From RBG-13-68-16 sp041494245 (GTDB lineage Bacteria > Acidobacteriota > Thermoanaerobaculia > Thermoanaerobaculales > Thermoanaerobaculaceae), in NCBI GenBank assembly GCA_041494245.1, contig JBGQAK010000006.1, forward strand, positions 62,001 to 126,000: a DNA stretch of 64,000 nucleotides, read 5' to 3'. The translations under genes and the position numbers were made by a program. This document shows, piece by piece, positions 33,490-42,094 of this stretch. Every line of letters begins with the position of its first letter. Positions within the stretch are counted from its first letter, which is position 1. The notes below the pieces were generated by a model. The model was not told where the DNA came from. It did not search any database and worked only from the letters and a program-made list of their open reading frames with translations.

Positions 33490-34548
33490 TCAGAGAAACC
33501 GGGTGAGCGCCAGCTCGACCGTGCGGGCGCCGCGCGGGGCGGCCGCCCACTGAATCAGGATCGGGTTTTGGTAGGTGCCGTGTGCGATGCCGCCGGCGCT
33601 CTCGGAGACCAGCATGCTCACCGAGCGCTTGAGGCGTAAGAAGCGCCTCGCCGGGACCGCCATCACCCTCGCCACCAGCCTCTCGAGAGCGGACTCGCTC
33701 ACACGCAGGGCGTCCATCAGCTCATTGAGGACCTGCACGACGTCGTACCGTGCGTACCCCCAGCTCTTGGAGGGGATCGAGCGCGGGTCGCGCAGCATCC
33801 GTCGGCCCTGCCGGGCGGCGAACTTGAGCGGATCGGCAAGCACCTCGGCGAGGTCGTGCCGCATCAGTAGCGTCTCGAACTCGTTCACCGTTACGCCCGC
33901 GTCGCGCTCGGCCGGGTCCAGGGCGACGTCGAGGCGGCCCCTGGCGACCCCGTGCCGGGCGAGGAGCTCCTGCGCACGGTCCAGCACGCCCACGCGCGGA
34001 TCGGCCAGGTTGATCGAGTCGATCGGGTGCCTCGAGACCGGGACCTCGCAGCGCACCCTCTCCACCACCTCGCCGCGCGTGTAGGCCAGGACGGAGGTGC
34101 GCCTCGTGCGCGGCCGCCCCTCGTGGACCCCGTCCAGGTCCATGAAGTAGACGGGCTCACCGGGACGGTTCCGGTAGGTCACGCAGCTGCCCAGGCCCAA
34201 GCCGATGAAGGTGAGGTGCGAGTCGGCGTTCCTCGGCTCGCACCTGCGCTCCTCCTCGGAGAGCTCGCAGCGGAGGTGGAGCTGATCGTGGCGGTAGTCG
34301 GCGCCCGGGGGGAACAGCCCCTGGAACGCCCTGATGAAGGGATCGAGGCGGTCGCGCTGGTTCTCCAGACGGCTCGAGAGGCTCTGCTCGAGGTACCCGG
34401 CGGTGGTGTGGAACGAGCAGTAGAGCACCCGCCGGAAGGGGGCAAGGGCATTGCCGTGCTCCTCCCGGATGTGCGCAGCCACATCGATCGCGTCGTATCG
34501 CGAGCGCGGCGTCAACGTCAGATTCAGCTCGATCGGCTGGGCGCCCAT
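33490..34548 (-). CDS. YjbQ/UPF0047-like protein with long C-terminal extension
   Basis: 352-aa protein. The N-terminal half has the YjbQ-type motif CSFHTTAGYLEQSL near residue 47, then LTFIGLGLGSCVTY and VYFMDLDGVHEGRPRTRRTSV, which parallel the conserved histidine and late-strand regions of UPF0047 proteins (about 140 aa). The remaining 180 residues are not recognised; they are mainly helical and contain RHDLAEVLADPLKFAARQG. Some YjbQ proteins have been linked to thiamine phosphate synthase-like activity, but no function can be assigned here. Confidence 0.6.
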   Translation of the reverse strand: MGAQPIELNLTLTPRSRYDAIDVAAHIREEHGNALAPFRRVLYCSFHTTAGYLEQSLSSRLENQRDRLDPFIRAFQGLFPPGADYRHDQLHLRCELSEEERRCEPRNADSHLTFIGLGLGSCVTYRNRPGEPVYFMDLDGVHEGRPRTRRTSVLAYTRGEVVERVRCEVPVSRHPIDSINLADPRVGVLDRAQELLARHGVARGRLDVALDPAERDAGVTVNEFETLLMRHDLAEVLADPLKFAARQGRRMLRDPRSIPSKSWGYARYDVVQVLNELMDALRVSESALERLVARVMAVPARRFLRLKRSVSMLVSESAGGIAHGTYQNPILIQWAAAPRGARTVELALTRFL

Positions 34549-34860
34549 GATCCCCGTCCCACCCCGTCAGAGAGTGAACCGTCTCCTCTCCGGGCCTCCG
34601 TGCGTCATCAACGCTCAAGAACCGCTGGGACATTCCGCCCGTGGCGATCCCGGATCAGCACACACCGGTACGGACCCGCGCACCGCAACATATCTGCACA
34701 TAAGACTCATGACTAGTTGTGGCTCCACCCAGCGGGTGGCCGGAGCGCCGCAGAGCCCCCCATTAAACATAAGCGAGCGCGGATTCACTCCGCGCAAGCG
34801 TGGGGGGCTCGGGGGGTCGAGAGCGCCGGTGGAGTGGGTGGAGCAGCGCGGGGGCCCCCG
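34549..34860. other. Non-coding spacer with a large inverted-repeat element
   Basis: No gene recognised. It holds the nested inverted repeat at 34753-34810 and a perfect palindrome GCGGGGGCCCCCGC at 34848-34861 that overlaps the stop codon of the next minus-strand gene. The 34680-34715 stretch is unusually AT-rich for this genome. Confidence 0.55.
34753..34810. repeat. Nested inverted repeat (possible structured RNA or REP-like element)
   Basis: Outer arms GAGCCCCCCA (34753-34762) and TGGGGGGCTC (34801-34810) are perfectly complementary over 10 bp. Inside, GCGCGGA (34777-34783) and TCCGCGC (34789-34795) form a second hairpin with loop TTCAC. The whole 58-nt unit can fold as a long two-part stem. 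Copy number elsewhere is unknown. Confidence 0.6.
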
Positions 34861-35817
34861 CTAAACGTGATTTCGGAGCATCAGCTCCCTGGGGTGGGGC
34901 TCCAGGTACACCTGGCCCGCCAGGTACGACACGTCGTGCAGGCGCACGTAGTGGCGGATGAGCGTGATCGGCACCACGAGGGGGACCAGCCCGGCCGCGT
35001 AGTCCTCGATCACGCCGAGCAGCTCGCGCCGCGAGGTGTCGTCGAGGAGCTTCTTGAAGTACGCGAGGATGTGCTGGAGGACGTTGGCGTTGCGGCGGGT
35101 GGTGGCGATCACCTTCAACCCCTGCATGAACTCGTTCTCGTAGGTCTGCCGGACCTTTTCCCGCGGCAGTTTCGCGGCCCCGGCGACCAGCCGTCCCAGG
35201 GTCTCGTAGCTCTTCGGTGCGTGTGCCAACAGCTGCAGCTTGTGGGCGGTGTGGAACCCCACCAACCCCCCCGCCGTCCAGCGACCGGCGAAGAAGGCGC
35301 GCACGCGGTGATAGGCGAAGACCCGCTCGACGAAGTTGTCGCGCAGCCGTGGGTCGCACAGGCGGCCCTCCTCCTCCACCGGCAGGTTGGGGAGGCGCGC
35401 AAGCAGCGCCTCGGCGAACAGCCCCTTCCCCGACTTGGTGGGCATGCCGGCGCCGTAGACCTTCACCCTCTCCATGCCGCAGCTCGGGGAGTCCTTCTTG
35501 AGCACGAACCCTGCGAGCTCCTTGGCCTCCAGTTCGGCCGCTCGGCGTCCGGCGTAGGCACGCATCTGCCCGGTCCAGTCCAGGCCGCTCCTGGGGGCGA
35601 CTAACCGCACCTCGTTCCCCTCCCTCACCAGGCGCACCGACTCGCGCGGGGTGCCCATGCCGACCTCCACCTCGGGGCAGACGGGAATCCACTCGACCCA
35701 CGCGCCGAACGTGTTGACCAGGAAGTCGTCCTTCTTGTGCCCGCCGTCGAAGCGCACCTTGGCCCCGAGCAGGCACGAGGAGACGCCGATCCGAATTGCC
35801 CCGTTCACCTTGGCCAC
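34861..35817 (-). CDS. DUF523-DUF1722 (YbgA-like) protein
   Basis: 318-aa cytosolic protein joining two domains of unknown function. DUF523 spans about 1-150: IRIGVSSCLLGAKVRFDGGHK, PVCPEVEVGMGTPRE and KKDSPSCGMERV, with conserved cysteines that may bind a metal. DUF1722 spans about 185-310: AFFAGRWTAGGLVGFHTAHKLQLLAHAP and NVLQHILAYFKKLL. This fusion is common in bacteria and often near photolyase or MerR genes, which are not seen here. GTG at 35817 is chosen because GGAGGG lies 3-8 nt before it. Confidence 0.82.
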   Translation of the reverse strand: MAKVNGAIRIGVSSCLLGAKVRFDGGHKKDDFLVNTFGAWVEWIPVCPEVEVGMGTPRESVRLVREGNEVRLVAPRSGLDWTGQMRAYAGRRAAELEAKELAGFVLKKDSPSCGMERVKVYGAGMPTKSGKGLFAEALLARLPNLPVEEEGRLCDPRLRDNFVERVFAYHRVRAFFAGRWTAGGLVGFHTAHKLQLLAHAPKSYETLGRLVAGAAKLPREKVRQTYENEFMQGLKVIATTRRNANVLQHILAYFKKLLDDTSRRELLGVIEDYAAGLVPLVVPITLIRHYVRLHDVSYLAGQVYLEPHPRELMLRNHV

Positions 35818-35947
35818 GGTCCCTCCAGGGTTCCCCCTGACGCGCGACCGACTCCACCGCCTGCGCCGGGGCGCACCAGAGACAAGGATACGCGGGCCGT
35901 TCGTGTGCGCGGGTCGGGGGCGGGAAGCCCGGAGGCAGAAATGGGTG

Positions 35948-35953
35948 TAAAAT
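35948..35953 (+). promoter_or_regulatory. -10-like hexamer for the S1-domain gene
   Basis: TAAAAT preceded by TG, 58 nt before the ATG at 36012, in an otherwise GC-rich divergent region. No -35 match is seen at 17 nt. Confidence 0.45.
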
Positions 35954-36011
35954 ATCGCGCTCAGCCCGAGGGGCTGCGCCTGGAGCAGGACCAGGCGGCG
36001 AGGATTGGACG

Positions 36012-37436
36012 ATGAGCAAGGAGAAGAACCCAACCGAAAACAGCCAGAGCTTCGCGGAAGCCCTGGCTTCCTCCTTCCAGCAGGACGAGTTCGAGATCGG
36101 CCAGCTGATCACCGGCACCATCATGGCGGTGCACGGCGACATCGCGCTTGTCTCCGTGGGCGGCAAATCGGAAGCGGTCATGGACCGTTCCGAGCTCGGA
36201 GAGCTGCGCCCAGGTGACGGGCTCGACGCGGTGATTACCGTGCTTTCGCCAGAGCTGCGCGTCTCCCACCGCCTCGCCATCGACCGGCGCGAGCGCGAGG
36301 CGCTGCGAGGGGCGTTCGAGAACGCCGTGCCAGTGGAAGGCAAGGTGACCGGGCGCAACAAGGGCGGCTACGACGTCTCGATCGCCGGCCTGCGGGCGTT
36401 CTGCCCAATGTCGCAGATCGACCTCGGGTTCCCCCGCAACGTGGACGCCTACCTCGGCAAGATCTTCCTCTTCCGCATCACCGAGCTTTCGGACGACCTC
36501 GCCTCCCTGGTGGTCTCGCGGGCCCATGTCCTCAAGGACGAGCGCACAGCGGCGGCCGGCGAGGCGTGGGCGCGCGTCGCGCCGGGCATGGAGATCGAGG
36601 GCAAGGTCAAGAGCGTGCGCGACTTCGGGATCTTCGTAGACCTCGGCGGCGTGGACGGCATGGTGCACATCAGCGAGCTCTCCCACCGCGTCGGCGTGCG
36701 CCCCTCCCAGGTGGCCAAGGTGGGCGATACCGTCAAGGTGAAGGTGCTGGAGGCCGACCGCGAGAAGGGCCGCATCGCGCTCTCCATGAAGGCGCTGGAG
36801 GCGGACCCGTGGGCGGAGGTCCCGGGGCGCTTCCCTTCCGGGGCCACCTTCGATGGCACGGTGGCCCGCAAGACCGACTTCGGCGTATTCGTGGAGCTGC
36901 TGCCCGGCGTGGACGGGCTCATCCACGTCTCCCAACTTCCCCCCGGCATGAAGCTGGAGGACGAGAGCCTGACGCCCGGTGCGCCGGTGCGAGGGTGGGT
37001 GCGCGAGGTGGACCCGGAGCGGCGGCGACTGTCGCTGACGCTTCGCGAGGTGGCCGCCAGCGACCCCTGGGTGGACGCCGCCGAGCGCTACCCCGCCGGC
37101 ACCGCGGTGGAGGGGACCGTGGAGCGGTGCGCAAACTTCGGGGTTTTCGTGCAGCTGGAACCCGGTCTCACCGCGCTCCTCCCGGCCTCGGAGTCCGACC
37201 TCCCCAAGGGCGCCGATCTCGCCACGACGTTCGTACCCGGCAGCCGAATCTCGGCTACCGTGCTCACCGTCGACCCCCAGCGCAAGCGCATCTCGCTCTC
37301 GGTCAAGAAGGCCAAGGAGGGCAAGGCGTCCAAGGAGTTCCGCAAGTGGTCCGAGGATAAGAAGGCGGAGCGCAAGCCGGAGGTCACCGCCTTCGGCGCG
37401 GCGCTCATGAAGGCGCTCAAGGACACGAAACAGTAG
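36012..37436 (+). CDS. S1 RNA-binding domain protein (ribosomal protein S1-like)
   Basis: 474-aa protein with five S1/OB repeats at about residues 28-95, 107-172, 190-262, 274-348 and 360-436. The clearest are IEGKVKSVRDFGIFVDLGG with GMVHISELSHR, and GTVARKTDFGVFVELLPG with GLIHVSQLP. A lysine-rich tail follows. Ribosomal S1 of E. coli has six repeats and mediates mRNA binding; this shorter form probably plays a similar translational role. It is monocistronic with its own terminator. Confidence 0.82.
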   Translation: MSKEKNPTENSQSFAEALASSFQQDEFEIGQLITGTIMAVHGDIALVSVGGKSEAVMDRSELGELRPGDGLDAVITVLSPELRVSHRLAIDRREREALRGAFENAVPVEGKVTGRNKGGYDVSIAGLRAFCPMSQIDLGFPRNVDAYLGKIFLFRITELSDDLASLVVSRAHVLKDERTAAAGEAWARVAPGMEIEGKVKSVRDFGIFVDLGGVDGMVHISELSHRVGVRPSQVAKVGDTVKVKVLEADREKGRIALSMKALEADPWAEVPGRFPSGATFDGTVARKTDFGVFVELLPGVDGLIHVSQLPPGMKLEDESLTPGAPVRGWVREVDPERRRLSLTLREVAASDPWVDAAERYPAGTAVEGTVERCANFGVFVQLEPGLTALLPASESDLPKGADLATTFVPGSRISATVLTVDPQRKRISLSVKKAKEGKASKEFRKWSEDKKAERKPEVTAFGAALMKALKDTKQ

Positions 37437-37461
37437 GCGCACCACGCCGCATGGGAAAGGC

Positions 37462-37480
37462 GGCCCCCTGCACGGGGGCC
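37462..37480 (+). terminator. Rho-independent-like terminator of the S1-domain gene
   Basis: GGCCCCC (37462-37468), loop TGCAC, GGGGGCC (37474-37480), followed by TTCACCTCTCTTCCTT. It starts 26 nt after the stop codon and could serve the convergent phoR gene as well. Confidence 0.6.
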
Positions 37481-37522
37481 TTCACCTCTCTTCCTTGAGC
37501 TTGAGTTTTGAGGTCTGAGGCC

Positions 37523-39205
37523 TCAGGTTTCTTGTCTCGAGCCTGCCTCCCTGGGGAAAACCAGCGTGACCACAGTGCCCCGGCCCTCGCGAGAGGTGAG
37601 GTTGACGGTTCCTCCGAGCGCCCGCACGAGGTGCTTCACGATGGCGAGCCCGAGCCCGCTGCCCCCCTGCTCCTCGGCCTGCCGCCGCACGCGGTAGAAG
37701 CGCTGGAACACCAGCGGAATCTCGGAGGCGGGGATGCCGATGCCGTCGTCCTCGACCTCGACTCGAACGCCGCCCTCGGTGGGCACACTTCGCACGGTGA
37801 CGCGGCCGCCATTCCTGTTGTAGCGGATGCCGTTGTCCACCAGGTTGTTGAGCACCTGCGCCAGCCGTACCGGATCGGTTCGCAGCGGGCTCGGCTCGCC
37901 CACGACCGCGAGCGCGACACCGCGACGTTCGGCCACAGCGCGGAGATCCGCCGCCACCTGCCTTGCCACCACCGCCGCGTCCGCGTCTTCGAGGTGCAGG
38001 CTCACCTGCCCCGACTCGATACGTGCAAGCTCCTCGAGCTCCTCGGCAAAGGCGCGCAGCCGCTGGACCTGACGGGCCATCGTGGATGCGAGCTCCTCGG
38101 CACCCCCGGTAGAGGCCAACTCCTCCGCGAGCCCGGACAGCACCGTCAACGGGGTGCGCAGCTCGTGCGCCAGGTCTGCCACCAGCGCCCGTCGTGCCCG
38201 CTCGAGCCGGCGCTCATCCCGGACGTCGGATAGCACCACCGCAACCGCCAGCAGCGGGTGAGGCACCGCACATACCCGAACGGCGAGCTCGATTCCTCCT
38301 GGTGCGCTCACGCTCGTGTGATGCGCACCGCCCCGGGTGAGAACCTCCTGGACGGCCGCAAGCACCTCCGGCACCCGCACCGCTTCGACCAAGGCACGCC
38401 CCACCGTCAGGCCGCCTCCGAGCAGCTCTGCGGCGGGGGAGTTGGCGTGCCGCACGACGCCGGCGCGGTCCAGCAGCACCACGCCCTCCGAGACCTGCTC
38501 CAGTGCCGCATGGGTCGCATCGAGTTCGCGGGTGAGAGCCTCGCGCGCCACGCGGAAGCACCGGTCGGCCTCCTCGGCGAGCGCCTCCAGCTCGGCACCA
38601 GGAGGAAGCTCGCTCCAGTGGGCCAGATGTTGCGCCGCAGCCGCGTGCATGCGGCTGGCCCAACGCTGGGCCACAACACCGGAGGCTGCCGCCACCAGAA
38701 GGGCGACGAGGATGCCGCCCCACGGCCAGGGGTGCGGTTCGTCTTCCCGAGCGAGGCGCAGGAAACCCACCGGGCGCTCCGCCGGGCCAACCACCCTGGC
38801 GACAAAGGTGGTCGGGTGATCCGTCGTGGCGGACCGACGATGGCTGATGCCGACCTCGTGGGTCCTCGCCGAAACCACCTCCGGCCTCTGCAAGTGGTTC
38901 TCGAGACGGGAGAGCAGCGCCGGCAGCGTCCAGGAGTCCGCGTGCACACGGCCATCGGCCCCGATCAGGGTGACCCGCAGGCCGCTTGCAGCAGCCCAGC
39001 GACGGATCTCGGCATCGGCCCGTTCGGTGGGCTGGGCGAAGAGCGCCCCGGCATAGGGGCTGAGGACCTCCAGGGCCGCGCGCAGGCGACCCTCAAGGAC
39101 CGCGCGCGCTTCGCGGCGATGGGCCGCCTCCAGCGCGACGAGGCCAGCGAGCGCCAAAACCAGAGTGGTCAGCGCGACGGCAAGACCGAGAGAGCGCCGT
39201 CTCAC
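37523..39205 (-). CDS. phoR: Phosphate-regulon sensor histidine kinase PhoR
   Basis: 560-aa membrane kinase that senses phosphate status through Pst/PhoU and phosphorylates PhoB. Two membrane segments (about 7-26 and 165-183) flank an extracytoplasmic domain of some 135 aa. A PAS-like segment around 240-300 (LEQVSEGVVLLDRAGVVRHAN) follows. HisKA has the H box DLAHELRTPLTVLSG; the ATPase has NNLVDNGIRYN, VEDDGIGIP and GGSGLGLAIVKHL. The extracytoplasmic domain is larger than that of E. coli PhoR. GTG at 39205 overlaps the phoB stop by 4 bp. Confidence 0.88.
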   Translation of the reverse strand: MRRRSLGLAVALTTLVLALAGLVALEAAHRREARAVLEGRLRAALEVLSPYAGALFAQPTERADAEIRRWAAASGLRVTLIGADGRVHADSWTLPALLSRLENHLQRPEVVSARTHEVGISHRRSATTDHPTTFVARVVGPAERPVGFLRLAREDEPHPWPWGGILVALLVAAASGVVAQRWASRMHAAAAQHLAHWSELPPGAELEALAEEADRCFRVAREALTRELDATHAALEQVSEGVVLLDRAGVVRHANSPAAELLGGGLTVGRALVEAVRVPEVLAAVQEVLTRGGAHHTSVSAPGGIELAVRVCAVPHPLLAVAVVLSDVRDERRLERARRALVADLAHELRTPLTVLSGLAEELASTGGAEELASTMARQVQRLRAFAEELEELARIESGQVSLHLEDADAAVVARQVAADLRAVAERRGVALAVVGEPSPLRTDPVRLAQVLNNLVDNGIRYNRNGGRVTVRSVPTEGGVRVEVEDDGIGIPASEIPLVFQRFYRVRRQAEEQGGSGLGLAIVKHLVRALGGTVNLTSREGRGTVVTLVFPREAGSRQET

Positions 39206-39888
39206 GGATGGCTCCGGAAGCGATACCCAGACCCGATGAAGGTCTCGATGACACCCTCCCCAAGCTTGCGGCGCAGCGTCCGGATGTGGGCGTCCACCGT
39301 GCGGGGGTCCACGCTCGACGCCAGGCCCCACACGGCGTCGAGAATCTGCTCGCGCGAGGCCACCCGCCCGCCCAGGGAGATGAGGTGCCAGAGCACAGCG
39401 AATTCGCGCCGGGTCAGGTGCACTTCGACACCGTCGCGCACCACCTGGAAGCGCGCCGGATCCACGGTCAGGCGCGAGTCGCGATAAACGCCGCCCGGGG
39501 TGCCGCGCTCCCACTGAACCCGCCGCACGAGCGCGGAAACGCGAGCCGCCAGCTCGCGCAGCGAGAACGGCTTCGTGAGGTAGTCGTCGGCGCCCAGGTC
39601 GAGGCCGGTCACCCGGTCGGATTCGCCGGTTCGAGCGGTGAGCATGAGGATCGGAACGGTGCGGGTCGCCTCCCAGCCCCGCAGCTCCCGGCAGAGCGCC
39701 AGGCCGTCGGTGTCCGGGAGGTTGAGGTCGAGGATTACGAGGTCCGGCGTCGCCAGCTCGCACGCCGCAAGGAACTCGTCGCCGCGGCCGAACATCGAGA
39801 CCTGATATTCGCCCGAGCGCTCGAGGTGGCGGCGTACCATTGCGGCGATGTCCGTGTCATCCTCGACGACGAAAACCCGCGTGCTCAT
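39202..39888 (-). CDS. phoB: Phosphate-regulon response regulator PhoB (OmpR family)
   Basis: 228-aa regulator. Receiver domain 1-120 has the acidic pair EDD (about residue 9), the phospho-acceptor Asp in LVILDLNLPDTDG, Thr in MLTARTG and Lys in LTKPFSLREL. The winged-helix domain, about 130-228, shows LTRREFAVLWHLISLGGRVASR and VDAHIRTLRRKLGEG. Its overlap with pstB and phoR places it as PhoB. Expected to bind the direct repeats at 46965-46982. Confidence 0.92.
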   Translation of the reverse strand: MSTRVFVVEDDTDIAAMVRRHLERSGEYQVSMFGRGDEFLAACELATPDLVILDLNLPDTDGLALCRELRGWEATRTVPILMLTARTGESDRVTGLDLGADDYLTKPFSLRELAARVSALVRRVQWERGTPGGVYRDSRLTVDPARFQVVRDGVEVHLTRREFAVLWHLISLGGRVASREQILDAVWGLASSVDPRTVDAHIRTLRRKLGEGVIETFIGSGYRFRSHP

Positions 39889-40646
39889 CCGAACCGTCCC
39901 GAAACGTAGGCCTCGGTCTGCTCCTGGCGCGGGTTGGTGAACAGCGCCACGGTCGGAGCGTACTCCACAAGCCTCCCGAGGAGGAAGAACGCGGTGCGGT
40001 CGGCCACCCGCGAGGCCTGTTGCAGGTTGTGGGTCACGATCACTACGGTCAGCCTCTTGCTCAGCTCCAGCACCAGCTCCTCGACGCGCTCGGTGGAGAT
40101 CGGGTCGAGGGCCGAGGCCGGCTCGTCGAACAGGAGCACCTCGGGATCGACCGCAAGGGCACGGGCGATGCAGAGGCGCTGCTGCTGCCCCCCCGAGAGC
40201 ATGCTCGCCGTCGTCTCGAGGCGGTCCTTGACCTCGTCCCACAGCCCCGCAGCCTGGAGCGCCTCCTGGACCTTGAGCTCCAGCTCGGCCCGAGAGTGCC
40301 TTTGGTTGAGACGCATTCCGTAGGCCACGTTGTCGAAGATCGAGGATGGGAACGGGTTGGAGCGCTGGAACACCATTCCGACACGGCGGCGCACGGCCAC
40401 GGGGTCGGTTGTCGGAGTGTAGATGTCCTCGTTGTCGAGCAGCACCTTGCCCGTCATTGAGAACCCGGGCACGACGTCGTTCATCCGGTTCAGGCAGCGC
40501 AGGATCGTGGACTTGCCGCACCCCGAGGGGCCGATAAGCGCCGTCACGCCCCTGGCGGGGATTTCCAACGAGACGTCGCGCACGGCCACGCTGCCGCCGT
40601 AGCGACAGGTCAGCCCTGCAAGCGAAAAGCGGACCGGCTCGCTCAC
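39885..40646 (-). CDS. pstB: Phosphate ABC transporter ATP-binding protein PstB (second copy)
   Basis: 253-aa ABC ATPase. Walker A GPSGCGKSTILRCLNRMND, Q-loop FQRSNPFPSSIFDNVAYG, signature LSGGQQQRLCIARAL, Walker B VLLFDEPASALDP and switch VIVTHNLQQA are all intact. The RMND and PNPF-like SNPF segments are typical of PstB. It lies downstream of phoU, while another pstB precedes phoU, so the operon holds two. They share the operon's single PstC/PstA pair. ATGA overlaps link it to phoB and phoU. Confidence 0.92.
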   Translation of the reverse strand: MSEPVRFSLAGLTCRYGGSVAVRDVSLEIPARGVTALIGPSGCGKSTILRCLNRMNDVVPGFSMTGKVLLDNEDIYTPTTDPVAVRRRVGMVFQRSNPFPSSIFDNVAYGMRLNQRHSRAELELKVQEALQAAGLWDEVKDRLETTASMLSGGQQQRLCIARALAVDPEVLLFDEPASALDPISTERVEELVLELSKRLTVVIVTHNLQQASRVADRTAFFLLGRLVEYAPTVALFTNPRQEQTEAYVSGRFG

Positions 40647-41320
40647 ACGCCAGGGCTTTCCGTGCTGTGGCGATGACGGATGTCCTCGGCCTCCACCAGG
40701 TACACGACCTGCTCCGCGATGTTGGTCCCCTGGTCGGCAATGCGCTCGAGCGAGCGCGACACCAGGAGCAGCGCGAGCGCGCGGTGGATCGTCTTGGGGT
40801 CCTCCATCATATAGGTGAGCAGCTCGCGGAAGATCTGCTCGTGCATCCAGTCCACCTCGTCGTCCCGGTCGATCACCTGACGAGCGAGCTGCGAGTCACC
40901 CCGGACGAAGGCACCGATGGCGTCCCGAACCATCGCCGTGGCCTGTTCGGCCATGCGCGGGATCGTGATGAACGCCTTGAGCGCCGGCACCCGGTTGAGC
41001 ACCAGTACCTGACGTGCGATGTCCACGGCATGGTCGGCGACCCGCTCGAGGTCCGGTGCGATCTTGATCGCGGTCATCACGAGGCGCAGGTCCCGTGCCA
41101 TCGGCCGGGCCCGAACGATCAGCTCGATCACCCGGTGATCGACCTCGACCTCACGCTGGTCAATGACCTTGTCCCCCGCGATGACCTGCTCCGCCAGCTC
41201 GCTGTTGCGCTCAACCAGCCCGCGAATGACGAGGTCGAGCTGGTGCTCCACCTCCCCTGCCATGGTGAGCAAAAGCTTCTTGAGCTCCTCGAGGTCGTGC
41301 TCCAAAGGTCTCTCAGGCAT
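40643..41320 (-). CDS. phoU: Phosphate transport system regulator PhoU
   Basis: 225-aa all-helical protein with two PhoU repeats (about 10-105 and 115-210). Metal-binding-type motifs are DLERVADHAVDIARQV in the first repeat and LERIADQGTNIAEQVVYLVE in the second, matching the E/DxxxD pattern of the family. It links Pst transport to PhoR repression. It lies between the two pstB genes, 9 nt after the first and overlapping the second by 4 bp. Confidence 0.94.
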   Translation of the reverse strand: MPERPLEHDLEELKKLLLTMAGEVEHQLDLVIRGLVERNSELAEQVIAGDKVIDQREVEVDHRVIELIVRARPMARDLRLVMTAIKIAPDLERVADHAVDIARQVLVLNRVPALKAFITIPRMAEQATAMVRDAIGAFVRGDSQLARQVIDRDDEVDWMHEQIFRELLTYMMEDPKTIHRALALLLVSRSLERIADQGTNIAEQVVYLVEAEDIRHRHSTESPGV

Positions 41321-41329
41321 ATCGCCTCC

Positions 41330-42094
41330 CTACCCGAAACGGCCGGTGACGTATTCTTCGGTGAGTTTCTCACGCGGCGCTGCAAACAGTTGCGTCGTTT
41401 CGCCCTCCTCCACCAGCCGACCGAGGTAGAGAAAGGCAGTACGCTGCGCGACGCGCGCCGCCTGCTGCATGTTGTGGGTGACGAGCAGGACCGTCACCTC
41501 CGAAGACAGCTCGCGGATCGTCTCCTCGAGGCGCGCGGTAGCAATCGGATCGAGGGCCGAGGCCGGCTCGTCCAAGAGGAGGATATCCGGCGACGATGCT
41601 AGGGCCCTTGCGATGCACAGGCGCTGCTGCTGCCCGCCGGAGAAGTCCAGGCCGGAGGCGTCGAGCCGGTCCTTCACCTCGTCCCAGAGCTGCGCTCGCT
41701 GGAGCGAGCGTGTCACAATGGCCTCGAGGGTGTCCGAGTCTTTCACGCCTGCAAGCCGCGGCCCGAAAAGGACGTTCTCACGGATCGAGAGCGGGAAGGG
41801 GTTCGGCTTCTGGAACACCATGCCGACCTGGAAGCGCAGGGCCTCCAGCGGCCATGACGGGTCGTAGGCGTCGCGACCCGCCACGAGAACCTCGCCGCGG
41901 CGGAAAAAGCCGGCCAGGTGGTCGTTCATCCGGTTGAAGCAGCGCAGGAGTGTGGATTTGCCGCACCCGGACGGTCCAATGAGGGCGGTCACGCAGCGGC
42001 TTCCGACCTCCAACGTGATCCCCTTCAGGACGTCGGTTTCCCCGAAGCCCGCCACCAGCTCCCGCGTGGCCAGCGCGCCACCCGGACCGCTCAT
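41330..42094 (-). CDS. pstB: Phosphate ABC transporter ATP-binding protein PstB (first copy)
   Basis: 254-aa ABC ATPase with Walker A GPSGCGKSTLLRCFNRMND, FQKPNPFPLSIRENVLFG, signature FSGGQQQRLCIARAL, Walker B ILLLDEPASALDP and switch LLVTHNMQQA. The FSGG serine-glycine signature differs slightly from the LSGG of the second copy. Sequence divergence between the two copies suggests an old duplication or different PstA/PstC preference. ATG at 42094 overlaps the pstA stop. Confidence 0.93.
   Translation of the reverse strand: MSGPGGALATRELVAGFGETDVLKGITLEVGSRCVTALIGPSGCGKSTLLRCFNRMNDHLAGFFRRGEVLVAGRDAYDPSWPLEALRFQVGMVFQKPNPFPLSIRENVLFGPRLAGVKDSDTLEAIVTRSLQRAQLWDEVKDRLDASGLDFSGGQQQRLCIARALASSPDILLLDEPASALDPIATARLEETIRELSSEVTVLLVTHNMQQAARVAQRTAFLYLGRLVEEGETTQLFAAPREKLTEEYVTGRFG

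Noticed and set aside
34753..34810. Integron attC site or CRISPR repeat
   Set aside because: Lacks the GTTRRRY/RYYYAAC core sites, and it is a single unit without spacers.
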